Of a stretch of 64,000 bases of DNA, positions 45,626 to 57,800 are shown in pieces (the stretch's first letter is position 1; each line of letters opens with the position of its first letter). The notes beneath the pieces were generated by a model. That model was given only the letters and a program-made list of their open reading frames with translations, was not told the origin of the DNA and searched no databases. The position numbers were made by a program, and so were the translations under genes. Source of the stretch: Hypholoma sublateritium FD-334 SS-4 (taxonomy: Eukaryota; Basidiomycota; Agaricomycetes; Agaricales; Strophariaceae); contig KN817552.1 in the NCBI GenBank assembly GCA_000827495.1, positions 278,265 to 342,264 of the forward strand, in the 5' to 3' direction.

Positions 45626-48600
45626 ATGTCTCTTTCGAACGAGGACTCGATGGACCAAGAAAAGGAATCTGAGCCCAGCCAATCCAGTCGCATAACAGCA
45701 AACAAATCTGGCGACGACGCCATGACGAAGGACCCCGGCGGCGAGGACGAAATGGACCAGGCCAATGACGACGGATCAATCCCTTCAGAAATTGGGACCT
45801 CCACTTTCCAACGCGCAATCATTGTTCAGACCGACGAGGACCAGGAATTTAGTACAGAGGAATCTAGTACAGACGATAGTATGAGTACGGCCACGCCGAC
45901 GCCGTCTGACTATCAGGACGCGAGATCCGAATTCAGTGATCGGGAACTCACTCCAAAACAGTCCCATTTTCAGAGTGAGGGTGTGCCAGTGCCCGAGGTT
46001 TCGTTAGGTGGAGGTTTTGCGGGCAGACAATTTAATTTCCATCTACCCGCCCCCGCCCAAGCTCTCCAAGAAAACTTTTTGATGAGGGACCAGTCAGCCA
46101 ATGAGACTGTGGGCCGAGACGAGGATGGCGAGGCTTCCGAGGACAGAGATACGGTGATGCTATGACTGATCGATGTGATATATTTCTAATGCGGTTTACA
46201 GGTCAAACGCCGAAGGTTGACGACCGGTATTGAATCAGTGAGGTTTAAATCGAGCAGTGTGATATGTTGCTGATACTTAATAGATCAAGCGAACGCGGTC
46301 CATGATGGAAAACGAGCCTGTGAGTTCCAAGTTGATTCGGTACATTGACATGTTGTTGATTTTCTTCACTAGAACACCGATGAAACCAGGTTGACCATCA
46401 CGCTTCCAGCAAAGCTATTACGAAAGACAAAGAAGAAGAAGACGAGGAAAGAGAGGGAGCAAGCGCTCATGAAGGCGAATGCTGAGTTGATAGTGTCGAT
46501 CACTAAGTATGAACAATCCATGAATGAGCTCAGGGAGGCAAACAACGACGTAGACAGAAAGGTAAGAAAAACCTCGGAGAAGCTCACATCTACGTATAAC
46601 GAGGCTGTGAAGAAGGTATTTTTCCCATGCTTCTTGTCGTGATGGTTAATATTAATGAGGCTTTAGTTGGAGGCAGAAGCAAACGAGGTGCTGCAAAATC
46701 TTCAACAGACACTGGGCTGAGAGAGAGCTACATGGGCAGAAGAACGGGGACGCCATATTGCAGCCAACGAGAAGGTACGTGCCGCCATGGTTTTGATAGC
46801 CATAACAATAATGGCATTCCTTTGGTGATCTAGCTTGCGGAAGAGGCCAAGAACACGTCCGCTAGCAATGACGCGGAGAAGGATGAGCTCCAGCGTCGTA
46901 TCACAAACATGGCGGAAAGAGAATTGCATTCAGCAGAAGCCTTCGCAGAGAAGGAGGAGGAAATAAGGCGTCTGGCGGAGTGTGTTGCGGCCGAGAAAGA
47001 GCAAGTCATAAAAACTGCCAAGGAGTTGCAGGCGGTTCGAAATGAGGTAGTTTTTGAAATTTCCTCAACTACAATTGTCATACGAGACTTGACACATGTC
47101 AGATTGAGGAATTGCGCGAAGAGGTAGAAGAAAACCTACTGGGAGAGCAAATTCACGCCGACGCGCAGGTTGCTGAAGACCTTCAAAAAGCCCATGCTCA
47201 GGCAAGTGCCGGGACCACTCCGATTCTTCGCTTGCCATGACAAGACTTGTTTAGAACAACGATCTCCGATTGCAATGGCAAGAGGTGAGACGATATTTGA
47301 CTGCATTTTGAAGAAGGATTTGAAGCGTATTTGAAGGCACAACGACTGCGAGAGGAAGCTGAAAGATCATTGGCTGTAGATCACACCAAATTCGAAGCGG
47401 AGGTATGTCGATCGCGGCCTGAATAAAGACGTACGCACCTCACACTTTTGCAGATTGCAGATTTGCGCAAGCAGACCGACGATATGCTCATGAGCGTACG
47501 TATACACAAACCTTGCCCGAATCTGATCAACTAATGAGTATTGACAGTCGCGGTCCGAGTTCAAAATATCCCTGGAGGAAAGAGACCGCAAGGTAAGTGT
47601 ATCAGTTGGGGCGAGAAATAATTTTTTCATTGTATTCTAGATCGCGACGTTATCCAAAGAAGGCGGGGAGCTTAAAGCGGAGGTGGCTAACGTGAGTTTG
47701 AAAATTTGGATACAACATGGGCCGAGTTGACAGGTAAATGTAGCTAAAATCGGTTGAATCAGTCGTCGTACGTAACTTTGGCTTGAAGTAAACAAAAGGC
47801 TCACCATTAATGTGGCAGATTGCAAATCTACGTAAGGAAATGGAAGGCGCGAAGTCCGAGGCAAGCTCTGTTTTCTTTTAGAGGGTTTCTGAACGGGAGA
47901 ATTGACGTCCTATAGATCGAGAGACTTCGCAAATTAGCCAGCGACGCCAGTGACAACGCAAAGCTGAATGAGCAGTTTCAGGTGCGCTGATTCCTCCTCA
48001 ATCAAGTCCGAATCGAACTTGATATCTAATTATTTCGTAGGCCGTAAATTTGGCAAAAGCTGCTGCCGAAGTAAGTGAAAGGCTGGCGATTGACCCCAAA
48101 CGAGGTGCTAATACATCCCATCCCAAGAATGAAAAGCTCTCTCAAAGCATTAACAAGCTTCAAGTAGATTTGGCCAATGTATGCTGCGCTTTTTTACTGC
48201 GACGTGAATTTGACTGACATGACATTACAGGCCGAACAATCGTTTCGAGACGCAGAGAGCGCCGCAGCTGAAAGGCTAAATGAAGTGCAATCAGAAGTGT
48301 GCAACTTCTTTCTGGCGAGGATAAAAAAGCTCACCGCTTCGGTAGAACAAGGAACTGCGCACAGAGGCCGACACAGTGAAGCTCGAGGCAAGTTCCCCTG
48401 TTACAGTCATAAAAACACAAAAGTTATAACCATCCGCAGGTTGCAAGATGCCTGAATTTGGCCAAAGATTCCGAAGCTCGAGCGCTACAAGCCCAGGCTA
48501 CGGTACGTAGCTTTTCCACAGATATGGACACGTGCCCAACGTTTTACTAGAGCGAGACCCTACGCAAGGAGGCGGTTGAGGTAAGCTATAAATTTGATTT

Positions 48601-50716
48601 GTGTTCAAAGGCTAATCTGATATGTCGACAGGCTAAAGCCACGCTCGACCAATTTCGAGTTGAGGTGCGCATTGTGTATCACTACACACAGGAGACAGTA
48701 GTCGAAGCTTCAAAGCAGGGTACACAGCAAGCAGGGGAAATGCCTCAAGACAATCATACCGATCCGACGTCGCCCCCGGCCGCTGCGTTAGTCACAGACG
48801 GAGGGGAGCCTGCTGATACAGGGGATCGTATGGAAGAGGAACAAGATGGGGATGAAGATGAAGCGCAGGTGGGCCGTTCGTCCATATTTTGAATTTATTT
48901 TCACTGAAGGATTCTTGGCAGACTGTGGAAGAGGTGGAGAATGAGTGGGATGCCCGGCTTCATGAAATGCAGGTAAGTTGCAAGATCTTGGATAAAGATA
49001 TAGTAACTTACGACAATCTTAGCGGCAAAAAGAAATCGATATGGCCAAGCTGCGCAGCGCGGTTGATGTTCATGGAAAGGGGAAAGGAAAAGAACGCGCA
49101 GAGGTTTGTTTAGTACTTGTTGTTCGGATTTATGTTTCATCGAGTTTTAGACTCCTTCATCGCGTTCGGGGCCGTCAGGTGTTGCTAATAATTCGCACAA
49201 GGTATGCCTAAGATTCTCCGTCCTCTTCCGTGCAGCAGTCTTTTGAGGATTTTTAGTTTCCTCCAGGAGCAAATTGGAGGAGCATCCATCGAAAGCAAGC
49301 AGGTCAACGTGCCAGCAAACGTACTACTCTGGTAAACTATTCCGCACTCACACGAGAAATGTTTGCTAATTTCCCGGTAGCATGTTGATCAAGACGGCGA
49401 TATTGCTATGGATCCAACCGAGGAAGGCAGAAATAACGAAGTGGATGAAGACGACGAAGACGAAGACGAAGACGAAGACGACGAGGAAGATGAAGAAAGC
49501 GACGATGAGGATGGAGACACCCCTCTGACTAAAGGCCAAGCAAAGCGACTGGTCGCCGACCTATTATCCAAAACCATTAGGAGACAGGGAGGCTTTTCTA
49601 GCAAGGGAAAAAAGCCGATAAAACATTCGAAGAGAAGAGTCGGAAATGTGCAAAAAGAGAAGGACGGAGAGCTTAAGTGGCAGCGATTGACTTTCTGTGT
49701 CAGTTTGATTGAATGTCTTATCGAGTTAGCGTTTGAGTGATTGACTGACATTGTAATAGAAATTGGCGGCCGCCATTTTGAGAGCTGCGTTTTCTGTGGA
49801 GGATATTGAAGACTATACGTTGCATGAGCCCCCCACGGTCGAACACATTACCCAGTACAACGAAACTGGAAAGGGCGGCCCAGATGCACGTAAACTGCAA
49901 ATTGATATGAGGGGCCAGATATCGTCGGATTGGAATGAGGAAGTGATTAGAATTCTCGCCACTTCTTGTGTCAGGCACCAGAAGACTAGCAAAGCCTATT
50001 CCGATCTTCCCAAGAGGTCACTCGACTACTACATCGATATGGTGAAGGGACAATTGGAGCGTGCAAGAAACGCGTGGAGATCGGCTCAACCGAAGTTAGG
50101 GTATGGGGGTACCGAGAGTATCATGCAAGTCGAACAGCGATTGATTAAAGCCAAAGAGGCGAAGCTAAAGCGAGGTCGCAAACACTCTAGGCGTCTAGCG
50201 GTGCGTCTTTCCCTCGATGGTTGATTCGACATATCTGACCATACACAAACCATACACAAATAAAAGAAATATTCCCGAAGGTTGGAAACTGTTCAGAGGA
50301 CTCTCAAGTTGAAGAGGATCGAAAACGCGCCAGACCTCCCTCTCTGGGAATGGATAGAGAAGCTGGTACTGACCCTCGGAGAAGATGGAATGAGTTCTGA
50401 TGAAAGCGAAATCGACGACAGAACTCTGGAAAGTCGCCTCCGCGTGAATGTGCTTCCATGGCGCCGTCAAGATATTAAACAGCATATGATTTTGCTTGAC
50501 GACCAAAGGGAAAAGGACGCCGAATTATACTCCAAGAAAGGGTCCAAGCCTATGAAACGGGAGCGAGGAGGCGGAAAGGATTCAGAACGAGCTCCTTGCG
50601 AAGGTTTGCCCAAGGCACTTTATCATCAAGAGTGGGTGAAGGAACAGACGCATCCGGAAAGCTTGGATATGTCGACAGCGAGGTTCAAGTGGCGCACATT
50701 TTCTGTGAACAAGTAG
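45626..50716 (+). CDS. Long acidic coiled-coil protein, agaricomycete family, unknown function
   Basis: More than twenty short exons give one consistent protein model. The N-terminal 180 residues are acidic and Ser-rich (MSLSNEDSMDQEKESEPSQS). Then come a basic segment (LLRKTKKKKTRKEREQALMK) and a long coiled coil from about 46390 to 49110, made of exons such as LQRRITNMAERELHSAEAFA and ADLRKQTDDMLMS. A highly acidic Asp/Glu run follows (49440-49520, DEDEDEDEDDEEDEESDDED). The conserved C-terminal domain has LAAAILRAAFSVEDIEDYTL, GLPKALYHQEWVKEQTHPES and MSTARFKWRTFSVNK at the stop. I recall the GLP.ALY...W and FKW...V pieces as the C-terminal mark of a widespread agaricomycete family. Role unknown; the charge pattern suggests a nuclear scaffold. 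It is the largest gene of the element. Confidence 0.72.
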
Positions 50717-52332
50717 GAAACGATACCTAGAGTGGGGCGGATTAGCTTAAACTCCGGGAAAGCGACGACGTCCGATTAGTTTACTGACGTGATCTTTAGC
50801 AAGTTACATTGAACCGACAAATTGTGACGCAATTTCGTATAGCTACTGTAGAAAATAATTGGATGCTATACTGTGCGATTGGGTTTTAAGTGGTAGGACA
50901 ATCTGTAATACCTGTGGTAGCTTGGTCAGAAGGAGATAGAATGCAGATTAAACGACGAACCAATCCGTGACACGTCATTGAACATTGGATTGTACTCTGC
51001 AATGGAAACGACCTTGTTGGTTGAACCTTCTCGCTGGATCAATCCTGCGAGGAGTGATGTCCGATGTCATCTCGTTCCTTCCTGGCGCAGAATTGTCTAG
51101 TCAGATTCTCTCATCACATTTGTATCTGAACCAAGATTCTAACCTTGAGGCACAGAAACTGCCAACATGACGAGCGCTTTTGAAAATTGTATCTCCCGGT
51201 CATCCCTGCAGTGAGGAGAGCCATCCTTTCCGGGACAAGTCAGCAGCCTCGTAGGATCAATCCAACGAAGGTGCGTAAGTATTCTTGGTAGGCGATGTCA
51301 CCGAATGCAGCATAACTTGAGAAGGCTCGAGGGAGCAGCTTGTCCGCGTCGAGTGAGAAGCCTCGTAGGATCAATCCAGCGAAGGTGCGTGTAGTTCGTT
51401 GCTCGTACATGCGTAGGATTGTCCGCGTCGACTGAGCCGCTTCGTTGAATCAATCCAGCGAAGTCAAGCCAGAGAGCCTGAGTCAGAGTTTGGAGATGAA
51501 GATAAAGCAGGATATCGCATTAGAGAATGACAGGTAAACAGAACCCTACTTAGAGCATCCAAGTAGAATTCACAAAAAATTCACGACTCTGGAGTTGGGA
51601 CTGAGTTGGGACTCAGAGTGGACGGACAACCGGAACGATTGTTTTGTTTGGCATCGTCTTGTTGTTTTCACACAGTACATAGCACCGTGGCACCGGCCTG
51701 ATTGTCCGAGTTGACGGATACTGGTTCTTCCTTGGTTCTTCCCTCAGCGCTCCAACTTCGCTCCCTGATCATCAGAGGTCAGTACTTCTGTAGCTCGATC
51801 TGAATAGATTTACGCCTTCTTACAACATGAAATATTTCAGATCTAGCATATAGCAGAGTGAACTCCCCAATCTTCGCCCGTATCTACTACGGCGAAGATC
51901 TAGGCATAATATCGCTCGTATTTACTACAGCGAGATCAGCCTTCATTCTCACTTGTATAGATCACTGCGAGGATATTTTCCAACTTCAGGACCGGTCTGC
52001 GCTTGTATTTACTACAGCGAGAACGAGAACTTAGCTGCATCCCAAGCATCGCAAAATAAATAAGAAAGGTATGGCTGCCCATTGTGGATACACTACTTGA
52101 AGCCATCTGACTTTCTATCGAAGAAGATTCTGCGAGAAAACAGTTTGTGCAGAGTCGAATCCCCCCTGTATTGAATACGGTGTGGATCCGGCAGCTTGTC
52201 ATACTGTTGTTTGCACTTTGGGTTATCTGCTCGCAAATCATCACTTTCATCTCGCTTTCGTCCCCACACTTTACTCTCTCTGTAAACCAACAGAACAAAC
52301 CCAGCTTACTCTTCCTCGTATACTCTCACACT
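50717..52332 (+). repeat. Hairpin-array module, copy D, upstream of the transposase
   Basis: The most complete copy. From left to right it has cgctggatcaatcc-type elements at about 51035 (inverted), 51245, 51360 and 51435. Next come the gagcatccaagtagaattc and actcagagtggacgg segments at 51550-51630. Hairpins follow near 51883-51905, 51930 and 51997-52021, then a stretch (cactacttgaagcc, then attgaatacggtgtggatcc) shared with copy B. The transposase start follows at 52333. Subterminal repeat arrays upstream of a transposase are typical transposase-binding regions. The first 250 bases after the coiled-coil gene hold nothing recognisable. Confidence 0.75.
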
Positions 52333-55300
52333 ATGCCAGCCCGATCTCAGCCACCCTTCCACTGTTTATGTAACTTCTGCGCCGCCGAGGGCGGCCTCAA
52401 CCCAGATAACACAGTTCGGGGTCGATACTTCCCAGCAACTCATCGTGTCGCCCATCTGAATTCTATTCAATCCCGGGCCATGGATCAACCAACCTCTGCC
52501 CTATCCGGACAAGCGGCTTCTGGATCAACCACGGGGGGGGACTCGATTGGTTCGGACATCCATGACGCTGCAGTCAGCTCCGACGTGGGGAGCGCAGCAG
52601 TCAGCTCGGCGATCCAGGACGACTCAATCAGCTCAGAAATGCAGGACATTATGATGAGCTCAGACATACAGGACGCTTTTGGCTCAATGACTCTTATGAC
52701 ACATCCACCGTCATCTCGTGTTGGGCGCGCTACTGCTAAAAGAGAGGCCCATCGTTTGACCGTCAAATCTCATGCAGTACTTGATCTTGTAGAAAAGCAG
52801 GCTGTCGAATATCTTCAGCGGTTGAAGGATCCTAAATTTAGCCCTGAACAGGTCCCCGCTTTGATAGTGGAGATTGGTCATATACAAAAAGCCTTCGACA
52901 GAGTCAAACGTACGGTTGATTCTGTTGTTGACCGAAAATCGGTAATTGGAAAGTCCATCCAAAACCTTCAAGTCGCTCTTGCAGCGCGTCAAGAAGAATA
53001 TGACAAACATCAGAACCTCCAACCTTTACAATTCAATTCTGGTAAGCTGAACAACATTTCCTTCATTGAACTTGCCAACCTAATGTTTACTATTTTAGAT
53101 GGTCATTTTGCACTTCCTATTGATGCATTTGATCCAATCGCTCAAATTACTATGTTAATTGTGGTTGTTTGCAGTGTTTTGGCGGGTATCAGCCGCCGGA
53201 TGGGAAATCTTGTCTTAGGACTTCTATCCCTGCTCTTGCATAAATCTTTCAGTAACCCGCCAGATGGTAAACATGATTTCAGGCAGTCGCAAATCCTTGC
53301 ACAGATTCCTACCACCGTAGAAACCATATTGAAGAAATTTAACCTGGAGGGTAAAACAACAACATATGCTGTCTGCCCACAATGCCACCATACATATGCT
53401 CCCAAATTCAACGCTGGTTCTCGTCAAGCCACATATCCTAAGGAGTGTACAAACCGTTTGCATCCTTCAGATACTTCTACTTGTGATACAAAGCTGCTCC
53501 GAACCGACCTTGACGATGATGATCAGCAACCTATACTGAAAACATATATTTACAATGAATTTCACAACTATGTAGCTGGCTTATTATCACGTAAAGATCT
53601 GGAAGATTCCATTGATTCAGCTTGCGATAAGGCAATGGACTTGATCAATAGTGGTGAAAGCCCTTCAGTCATTGAGACTATTTTTCAGGCTGACTTTGTC
53701 CGCGAGTTCAAGGGCCCAGACAAGGAAAAACTATTTGTTAATAGGCCAGAAAAAGAAGCTCGGCTGATTTTCGTGTTCAATGTTGATTTTTTCAGTGCAG
53801 AGGGTCAAACAATTCATGGTCCCACTGCTTCATGTGGTCTTATCAGTGCAGCTTGCTTGAATCTTCCAGTGGAAAAACGTTACAAAAGCGAGAATATGTA
53901 TGTTGCTGGTGTCATACCAGGCCCCAAAAGCCCTTCTGGAACTGCCCTCAATCACTATATGCGCCCTCTCATTGATGACCTTCTAGTTTCATGGGAACGA
54001 GGTGTTTTTTACTCTCGAACTGCCAATCATCCTCAAGGCCAAAGTGCTCGATCTGCCGCCTGTGTATGGGCAAATGATCTTCCTGCAGCACGTCATGTTA
54101 GCCAGTGTGCATCATCCACCTCCCATCACTACTGCAGCAGGTGCTCTTGTTATGGGGTTTCTACCTTAGGCCGCACTGATGTTACATCACCGGACTGGAC
54201 TCCAAAGGATGCAAATAAGCTCAGACGATTAGCGGAAGCTTGGCGTACAGCTCCTACAGAATATGAACGGTCTCAAATATTTACAAACAGCGGTATGCGC
54301 TGGTCAGAACTGTGGCGATTGCCATACTGGGATCCTTCTCGTATGTTGGCTGTAGATGCAATGCACTGTCTCTTAGAAGGTCTTGCCCAGTTTCATTTTC
54401 GCACTGTACTGGGTCTAACAGAGGTTGGAGTCACTGCCGCCACCACCAAAGCTGCAGCACCATACAAATTCAAATTCCCTCTACCAACCACAGAATATGT
54501 CGCCACCCATTTCTCAAAAGGCCAAGAAGATTACAAAGAGACAATTTCTGTTCACAAAGTTCTGCTCAAATCTGTTGGAAAATTTGGTGACAACATCGCG
54601 GATGACATCATTTCCCTCAATACCCTAGCAACACAGCTTGCGAAGAAAAAGAAACCGGTTCTTGCTTTTATAATGCAAAGCCTGGGTATTCATTACAACT
54701 CTGAAATGAACAAAAATGATTGTGGTAGGGCACTGTCAAGATGGGTGAGCACAATTCTAAGTCTAAATATATTGTTTAGTGTCTGACTTTGTTGATCAAA
54801 GCGTGCAAAACATCCATTACGGCTTCCGGAAAGTATGGCAGCTATTCATGGAACTCCGGCAGTGCTTCATCGTATTCGGGAGGTCATCAATGACATGGAC
54901 ACACCGTCGTGGCTGCCTTCTGTTCCGCGTAACTATGGATTTGCAGCAGCCGGAGTCCTCAAAGCAGATGAATGGCGAACATTATCCACAGTTTATTTTC
55001 CTATCGCCCTTGTCAGTATGTGGGGCGAAGGGTCAGAACATCGCTCCGAGGCACTCTCAAGGTCCGCACGTAGGGTCCTAGATCACACCATGTCGCTTGT
55101 GTGTGCAATTTCTTTGGCCTGCACACGCACAACAACTGTGGCCAGGACAGAGGCTTACCGGAGTCTGATCTTGTCGTGGCTGTCCCAACTAAAGACTGTC
55201 CATTCGGATCCCGATATCACCTACAAGAGCAATGGACATATGGCAGTCCATATCTATGACTATCTCCGACTTTTTGGTCCTGTGAGGTCATGGTGGTGCT

Positions 55301-56045
55301 TCCCATTTGAACGTCTGATCGGACAAATGCAGCGTTTCAATCATAATCATAAATTTGGTAAGCAGAACACTGTCTTTCGGAATTTCATTCTAATCATTAC
55401 TACTCAGGCGAATTGGAATCTACGATGATGCATGTTCACATCAAAAAAAGCAAGATAAAGCAATGGCTTTCCCACCCCGAATGTCCTGCTTTCATAAAGC
55501 AGTGCAAAAATATATTCGATAAAGCTCTCGGGACTGTAGAAGAAGAAAAGACGCCAGCTAAATCTGCATTCATATCGACTCCTCGGGATTTGAGGTCTCT
55601 TCTTCCTGACACCACAATTGCCCTTCTCGCAAGGCATGCCATTGGAGAACTGATGTTTTCCCGCCGCAGCACGCATGTTGGAAATAGTCTCATTTTATAC
55701 TACCCAGGTGGTCGGAAAGATTTGCCCGCCGCACCAGGTTCTATTGAATACATTATAGCCCGAAAGAATCAGCCAACCGTATTTGCAGTTCGTCAGCAGC
55801 TGCCCGCGCCACCTGGTACAATCGACCCATTCAGGCCCTATGCACACTTTCATGCGTCAGTTTGCTCGGCTACCCTTTCTCCGGATCTGATTTTGGTGCC
55901 CCTGGATTGGGTCAAATCACATTATGGGTGTTGGAAAATGAATGACAAAGTAGTTGCAGTTTTACCGCTAGTTCGAGTAAGTCAGTCTTTCTTCCTTGTG
56001 CTTGGCTCTTATTTTCTTATTCGCTTTCAATTTCAGGGGGGCTAA
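52333..56045 (+). mobile_element. Tnp2-type (CACTA-like, Plavaka-related) transposase gene
   Basis: Three or four exons. The ATG at 52333 (MPARSQPPFHCLCNFC) is preferred over the one at 52147, because the latter's first 60 residues belong to the upstream repeat. A Cys-rich N-terminus and a helical middle (VEKQAVEYLQRLKD, VSTLGRTDVTSPDWTPKDAN) lead to the core block LRRLAEAWRTAPTEYERSQI, GMRWSELWRLPYWDPSRMLA and VDAMHCLLEGLAQFHFR. An intron then leads to HPLRLPESMAAIHGTPAVLH, then LSTVYFPIALVSMWGEG, HMAVHIYDYLRLFGPVRSWW and PFERLIGQMQRFNHNHKFG. A further exon ends VVAVLPLVR, and a last tiny exon stops at 56045. The DPSRM...D.MH.LLEG motif is typical of Tnp2-type transposases. No stop interrupts the model, so it could be active. 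Confidence 0.85.
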
Positions 56046-56119
56046 CATCAACTAGATACAATATCCAGGCGTCGCTTTTATGTAGCGTAGCCTTTCAATG
56101 TAGGTAGGGACATGCTTAC

Positions 56120-57800
56120 CTGAAGCTCGGCTTGTAGGATGTAGATTGCGTCAGTTTCTTTTTGTCTTCCTGCAGGTGCGTTTCAAGTTTCTGGATGCGA
56201 TCGCGGACCGCCTGGTGCGTTGTAATCAGACACAAAAGGGTAGGTGCAATAAATTAATACAAACATACTCTGATACTTTTGCGCGAGTGCGTCTGTGTTT
56301 CGCTGTATTCCGGTCCCAAAGTTCTTGAGCGGAGCATTTTCGCAAATTCTTTATCATTTTTTGCTTTATTAAACCGCACAATCTCCTCTCGTCTAGTTCC
56401 AGCTTTTTTGTCCCTCTCTGTCTCTTTGGGATTCCAAAACACGAAGATCATCCCCATATTGCAGCAAGACGCGCCCGGATTGCTCGACGTCAACAAGGGC
56501 CCATTTTTCAAGCTGGGATAAGCCAGCCTTCATGCGTGAGCCGCCCTTGGATATCTTGGGCTCTGCCTTGCATTTTCTATTGTCAAGTTTGCCAGCTGTG
56601 ATAGAAAGTAGATAACGGTCAGCCTAATAACAAATAAAAGGTGTATTTGCCACGTACCGAACGCAATTCATTTTGTGCATGTAGGGCGAGCGAGACGCAT
56701 TCCTTCTGCAACCCATCCTCAAGGGCAGTGGCGGACTCCTGGCTTCAGCCAGATGTGGACGCCAGAGCAGGCGACTTTGCTGGATCTTTCGCTTCGTCGC
56801 CACCAGTCTTCAACATATCCGCGAAAGACGTCTTTATTCCAACGTACGACGAGAAATTGCTTGATGCGCCGCTGAACGCACTGAATCCGCCGCTCGTTGG
56901 TGGCTTGCTCGGCGTCGTCGTAGACGGCGTCACTGGCGCGAAGACAGACTTAGGTCCTCCCAAAGCGGATGTCGATCCAAAGGTCGGCGCAGCAGCGGTG
57001 GAATTTGTCGGCGTCTTTGGTGAGCTTGTAAGGGCGAATGCAGACGCTGGTGGCGGGGTTTCGTCTGGCTTTTTGAATAACGGCCACGCGCTGGGGGCAC
57101 CAAAGCTGCCGAAGGCCCCAAATCCACTGGCCGGGTTGAAGGAAGAAGACGTGGAATGCAGCCCGCTGAATGCATTGGGTGCGGACGAAGGCGTGGTCGA
57201 AAAAGCAGGGAAAGAAGGAGGCGGTGATCTTTCAGGCTCGGGTGACGATGGCGAGGAATCGTCGCGTTCAGGGCTCTCTTTGTCGTTAGAACCAATTCCG
57301 TCAACGGTTGGTGGGATGTGTTTGTGCGGTGTAGACTTATTTGTCAAAGAAAATGTCAGAATATCGCCAGTCTGAAGACCTATGGCCAGGTGTTTGCCCT
57401 TCGGCGACCATGAAACTATTACAAACGTCAGGGAATATAACGTGGATATAAATCATGCCGACCTACCAGCAATGGTTTGGGACATAAGAAAACCACTAAC
57501 TAGTTCTGCTGGATTTCGGCATCGTGTTAACGGTAAACTTTGGTAGATAGCTTCCGACATCGGAGCTTCCAAATATTTCATAGATGGACGGAGGTGCGTC
57601 CTAACGCGGTCTGCAGCTGTAATGTGAAGGACGGCTCAATGATTGATATACTACAAGAGACAAGCCAACTCCACGTACGCAGTCCCGACAAGCCATCCAG
57701 ACGTTCCGGCATAGCAGGAATGATAGTGGAAAGCGGCATGAGGTCTTTCGTCAGTCTTCGTTGGGTCGTGAAACGCGGAGAAGATTAATAGGGTGAAGCT
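56120..57800 (-). pseudogene. NUP159: Nucleoporin NUP159-like fragment
   Basis: Minus-strand exons give NPAELVSGFLMSQTIA, then VSWSPKGKHLAIGLQTGDIL, the last blades of the N-terminal propeller. A Pro/Ser-rich region with FG-type repeats follows (SGFGAFGSFGAPSAWPLF, APTFGSTSALGG, GFSAFSGASSNFSSYVG). A later piece reads FNKAKNDKEFAKMLRSRTLG, then PEYSETQTH and AVRDRIQKLETHLQEDKKKL. The order propeller, FG repeats, coiled-coil helix fits the cytoplasmic mRNA-export nucleoporin Nup159/Nup214. Upstream exons towards 57800 are decayed and the start is missing. The 3' end breaks off inside an intron whose donor is at 56114-56119, right behind the transposase stop. Only a middle fraction of the gene is present, so it is a captured fragment. 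Confidence 0.75.

Noticed and set aside
52147..52332. Upstream ATG at 52147 as the transposase start
   Set aside because: The added residues come from the repeat module shared with copy B, and the Cys-rich N-terminus begins at 52333.
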